A stretch of 7,992 bases of DNA from Synergistaceae bacterium (lineage in GTDB: Bacteria > Synergistota > Synergistia > Synergistales > Aminobacteriaceae): assembly GCA_017448375.1 (NCBI GenBank), contig JAFSLR010000049.1, forward strand, positions 1-7,992, written 5' to 3'. Shown here one piece after another: positions 6,295 through 7,992 of the stretch; the first letter of the stretch is position 1, and every line of letters begins with the position of its first letter. A program made the position numbers and the translations under genes. The notes under the pieces were generated by a model. It worked only from the letters and a program-made list of their open reading frames with translations, made no database searches and was not told where the DNA came from.

Positions 6295-6747
6295 ATGAGT
6301 AATATAACATTCAATGACAACTGCGTACATGTAGCGTTTCTCGGACTTCCGAACGTACCCGGAATTGCGGCCGAAATTTTCGCGGCATTATCGGCTCATT
6401 TCGTTGAGGTCAGCATGGTTACTCAAAACACTATGCGCGGAGGCCGTTCTGACTTGTCGTTCCTGATTCCAGAAGAAAGACTCGATGACGTTATCTCCGT
6501 TTGCCGTGAAGTCTCAGAGAGAGTCGGCGGTCAAGGGGTCTCCTTTGCGTCTGAAATCGCAGCCATAAGCGTTGCGCTGAAATCCCCGGCTGATTCGGCT
6601 CATGTCCTCGCAAAAATCTTCAGGGCTTTGGCCTCCGTAAACGTAAACATCGAAATCATTAACTCCACTTCTGAGAGCGCAATCTGTATCGTGAGCAAGA
6701 CACGCGCTAATGAAGGTTTAGAGGCATTGAAGCGGGCGTTTGAGTGA
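6295..6747 (+). CDS. Stand-alone tandem ACT-domain protein (aspartokinase regulatory-like)
   Basis: A 150-residue soluble protein formed by two ACT domains, about residues 9-82 and 88-149. The first contains LGLPNVPGIAAEIF (16-29) and VSMVTQNTMRGGRSDLSF (39-56), the pattern of the first regulatory ACT in aspartokinase. The second contains VLAKIFRALASVNVNIEI (104-121) and INSTSESAICIV (122-133), like the aspartokinase segment where mIStSE precedes the last strand. The kinase domain is absent: the gene starts at ATG 6295 with GAAAGGGG twelve bases upstream and its own promoter. Family knowledge says such modules bind amino acids (Lys, Thr or others) at the interface between ACT domains. Possible roles are a regulatory subunit acting in trans, as with the beta chain of two-subunit aspartokinases, or an amino-acid sensor. 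The Gly of the PG motif is missing in the second domain (SPADSAHVL), so its ligand binding may differ. It is divergent from the Mrp operon. Confidence 0.88.
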   Translation: MSNITFNDNCVHVAFLGLPNVPGIAAEIFAALSAHFVEVSMVTQNTMRGGRSDLSFLIPEERLDDVISVCREVSERVGGQGVSFASEIAAISVALKSPADSAHVLAKIFRALASVNVNIEIINSTSESAICIVSKTRANEGLEALKRAFE

Positions 6748-6749
6748 AA

Positions 6750-6781
6750 AAATCCCCCTGACATTTACGCCTGGGGGATTT
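6750..6781. terminator. Bidirectional rho-independent terminator
   Basis: A 9-bp perfect stem (AAATCCCCC paired with GGGGGATTT) with a 14-base loop starts two bases after the ACT gene stop. Leftward transcripts of the solute-binding protein gene meet it after about 30 bases, and on that strand the stem runs into a run of six T, an ideal terminator. Rightward transcripts have a weaker tail (TTTGTTCTTT). It serves the two convergent genes. Confidence 0.88.
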
Positions 6782-6813
6782 GTTCTTTGCGTTATGAATC
6801 TTTCTGCTGACTG

Positions 6814-7614
6814 TTACTCTGCTTTGTAGTCTTTCGTCAGCACAACGGCAACCTGTTTCGCGTCCTCGTAAGGATCAGAGAAATCCGTGAACATCTTGCG
6901 CTCCTCATTGACGGTGATACCCGCGCAGATCATATCTACCTTCCCTGAGTTTACGGCCATGAAGAGCGAGTCAAACGGGTAAGCTATAATCACTAATTCT
7001 TTGTCGAGTTTTCCGGCAATCAGCGCGCACATCTCAATATCGATTCCCGTGTAGCCGTCCCCAACCTTAATGTCATACGGAGGGAATCCCGACTCAGTTC
7101 CGAGATATAATTTTCCGCCCTTTGCGCCCACATGAAGGTCAATATCTTCGGGCTTAGCGGCTGTAGGGTCTTCCTTGTACTTGAGCATGATTTTCTCAAG
7201 TGAGCCGTCTGCTTTTATCTCAGCAAGTGCCTTGTTCACCTTGTCGAGAAGATCTTTGTTACCCTGCTTGAAGCCTATTGCGTACTGCTCAACGGTAAGT
7301 GCTTCAGGAAGAATCTTGAGCGTTTCAGGGTCATTCTTCACGAACTGAGTCGCGGGGGCTTCGTCCATTATTGCGCCTTGAATCTTTCCGACCTTGAGAG
7401 CCTGTATAACGTCCGTAGCTTTCTCGTAGGTTACAAGCTGATCTTTTACTTTGTCGCCAAGCATTTTTTTGGCTATGCCTTCCGCGATTGTCCCGCGCTG
7501 AGTGCCTATCTTGATATTAACGAAATCGCCGGGCTTTGAGATGTTGAGGCCTTCTGCGAATGATATTCCCGCCGTTAATGCGAGGATTGCGAGTATTGCT
7601 GCAAATTTCTTCAT
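6814..7614 (-). CDS. Exported ABC solute-binding protein (amino-acid type) with circularly permuted lobes
   Basis: A 266-residue precursor. Residues 1-20 are a signal peptide (MKKF, hydrophobic core, cleavage after SFA) without a lipobox Cys, so the product should be a free periplasmic protein. The rest is built from family-3 solute-binding protein (PF00497-like) halves in reversed order. Residues about 25-147 match the half normally C-terminal: KIGTQRGTIAEG (35-46), GKIQGAIMDEAPA (76-88), YAIGFKQGNKDLLDKVNKAL (111-130), KADGSLEKIMLKY (134-146). After a linker, residues 168-262 match the normal N-terminal half: LGTESGFPPYD (171-181), GYTGIDIEM (187-195), GKVDMICAGITVNEER (224-239), FTDFSDPY (242-249). 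By analogy to LAO/HisJ proteins, Arg239 and Asp84 would hold the ligand carboxylate and amine. The frame is open to 7650, but GGAGG ten bases before ATG 7614, the signal peptide and the promoter position fix the start here. No transporter genes adjoin it. Confidence 0.9.
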   Translation of the reverse strand: MKKFAAILAILALTAGISFAEGLNISKPGDFVNIKIGTQRGTIAEGIAKKMLGDKVKDQLVTYEKATDVIQALKVGKIQGAIMDEAPATQFVKNDPETLKILPEALTVEQYAIGFKQGNKDLLDKVNKALAEIKADGSLEKIMLKYKEDPTAAKPEDIDLHVGAKGGKLYLGTESGFPPYDIKVGDGYTGIDIEMCALIAGKLDKELVIIAYPFDSLFMAVNSGKVDMICAGITVNEERKMFTDFSDPYEDAKQVAVVLTKDYKAE

Positions 7615-7624
7615 GTTGATTATT

Positions 7625-7629
7625 CCTCC
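7625..7629 (-). promoter_or_regulatory. Ribosome binding site of the solute-binding protein gene
   Basis: GGAGG on the minus strand, ten bases before ATG 7614. It excludes the longer reading beginning at 7650, which would start almost at the predicted transcription start and add 12 residues before the signal peptide. Confidence 0.8.
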
Positions 7630-7654
7630 GTCATGAGAATTTTTTGACACGGCT

Positions 7655-7682
7655 ATTATACCGTAAATTCCAAAAGTGTAAA
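7655..7682 (-). promoter_or_regulatory. Sigma70-type promoter of the solute-binding protein gene
   Basis: On the minus strand TTTACA (7677-7682, five of six to the -35 consensus) and a perfect TATAAT (7655-7660) are separated by 16 bp. The transcript would begin near 7648, giving a leader of roughly 35 bases. An 8-bp direct repeat overlaps the -35 (see the repeat at 7676-7699). Confidence 0.75.
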
Positions 7683-7699
7683 TATAGTTTCGTGTAAAT
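7676..7699. repeat. Direct repeat GTGTAAAT x2 over the -35 region
   Basis: GTGTAAAT occurs at 7676-7683 and again at 7692-7699, a 16-bp period. The first copy covers the -35 box of the solute-binding protein promoter and the second lies just upstream. It could be a regulator site, but with only 8 bp per copy in AT-rich DNA chance is not excluded. Confidence 0.35.
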
Positions 7700-7719
7700 G
7701 TTAATGAGTAAACTTTTGT

Positions 7720-7992
7720 TCATTTTTCTGCGCTGAGAATCATTACGGGGTTATTCGCTTTCATCATGGTTAGGGAAGGCGTTAAAGTTTTTGATGATGA
7801 CGCTGAAATCTGAACGGCCTCAAAGTTTCGCAGTTCGCGGAAAAGCGTGTAAGCCTCCGTGAAAGTCTCAAGTGTTACGCACGCAATCACAACACGCAAA
7901 GGATTCTTCATGGCCTTAAATTTCGCGAATAATCCGGCTAATTCACCGTCAGTTCCCCCAATGAAAATATGAGTCGGAGCTGGCAATTCATC
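7720..7992 (-). CDS. cbiT: Precorrin-6Y/cobalt-precorrin methyltransferase, CbiT-type, C-terminal part (runs off right edge)
   Basis: The last 90 codons of a gene that enters from the right edge. The visible chain starts DELPAPTHIFIGG, the conserved segment LP.P..iFIGGs of CbiT and of the C-terminal half of CobL. It continues with PLRVVIACVTLETFTEA, matching the r.VinavtlEt strand and helix of these S-adenosylmethionine-dependent enzymes, and ends with NNPVMILSAEK, the typical terminal strand. CbiT performs C15 methylation and decarboxylation of the corrin ring in cobalamin synthesis in the cytoplasm. A TTG at 7986 is not the start, since the frame is open upstream and the motif is cut there. 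Whether the gene is a separate cbiT or a CbiE-CbiT (CobL) fusion cannot be told. No clear terminator follows its TGA; the solute-binding protein promoter begins about 40 bases later. Confidence 0.85.
   Translation of the reverse strand, partial: DELPAPTHIFIGGTDGELAGLFAKFKAMKNPLRVVIACVTLETFTEAYTLFRELRNFEAVQISASSSKTLTPSLTMMKANNPVMILSAEK

Noticed and set aside
7615..7650. Longer reading frame for the solute-binding protein starting at 7650
   Set aside because: It would place 12 polar residues before the signal peptide and start at the predicted transcription start. ATG 7614 has GGAGG at the right distance.
7720..7986. Complete 88-residue gene starting with TTG at 7986
   Set aside because: The frame is open to the window edge and the conserved CbiT segment begins before that codon, so it is a truncated view of a longer gene.

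Overview
The window looks like chromosomal DNA from an anaerobic, probably diderm bacterium of moderate GC content. The best guess is a member of Synergistota (Synergistaceae-like), but this rests on operon style and protein flavour, not on any marker gene. Almost every base is coding. No RNA gene, insertion sequence, CRISPR array or phage gene was seen.

Region 1 (6181 down to the left edge, minus strand) is a tightly packed operon for a multisubunit Mrp/Mnh-type cation/proton antiporter, or the antiporter module of a larger Mrp-linked complex. In transcription order it holds mrpE, mrpF, mrpG, a stand-alone DUF4040/MbhD subunit (a piece of MrpA), a Sel1-repeat protein, a 71-residue unknown protein, an MbhE-MrpB fusion, mrpC, mrpD and the start of a second NuoL/MrpD-like subunit that leaves the window at base 1. 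Almost all junctions overlap by 1-8 bp, so the genes are probably translationally coupled. The organisation, with MrpA split and its last segment fused to MrpB, recalls the Mbh/Mbx and Thermotoga-type modules rather than the Bacillus mrpABCDEFG layout. The unusual point is the soluble Sel1 protein and the 71-residue gene, which sit between the two MrpA-derived pieces.

Region 2 (6182-6294) is a short divergent promoter region. The predicted -10 boxes of the antiporter operon and of the rightward gene form an inverted repeat, so the two promoters overlap.

Region 3 (6295-6747, plus strand) encodes a stand-alone pair of ACT domains resembling the regulatory half of aspartokinase without the kinase. 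It ends at a bidirectional terminator shared with the convergent gene to its right.

Region 4 (6814-7614, minus strand) encodes an exported amino-acid-type ABC solute-binding protein. Its two halves are in reversed order: the half that is normally C-terminal comes first. This looks like a natural circular permutation and is the most interesting single object in the window. It has its own good promoter, a strong ribosome binding site, a signal peptide and a terminator, so it appears to be an intact gene, but no permease or ATPase gene is next to it.

Region 5 (7720 to the right edge, minus strand) is the C-terminal end of a CbiT-type precorrin methyltransferase, which points to a cobalamin biosynthesis locus beyond the window.
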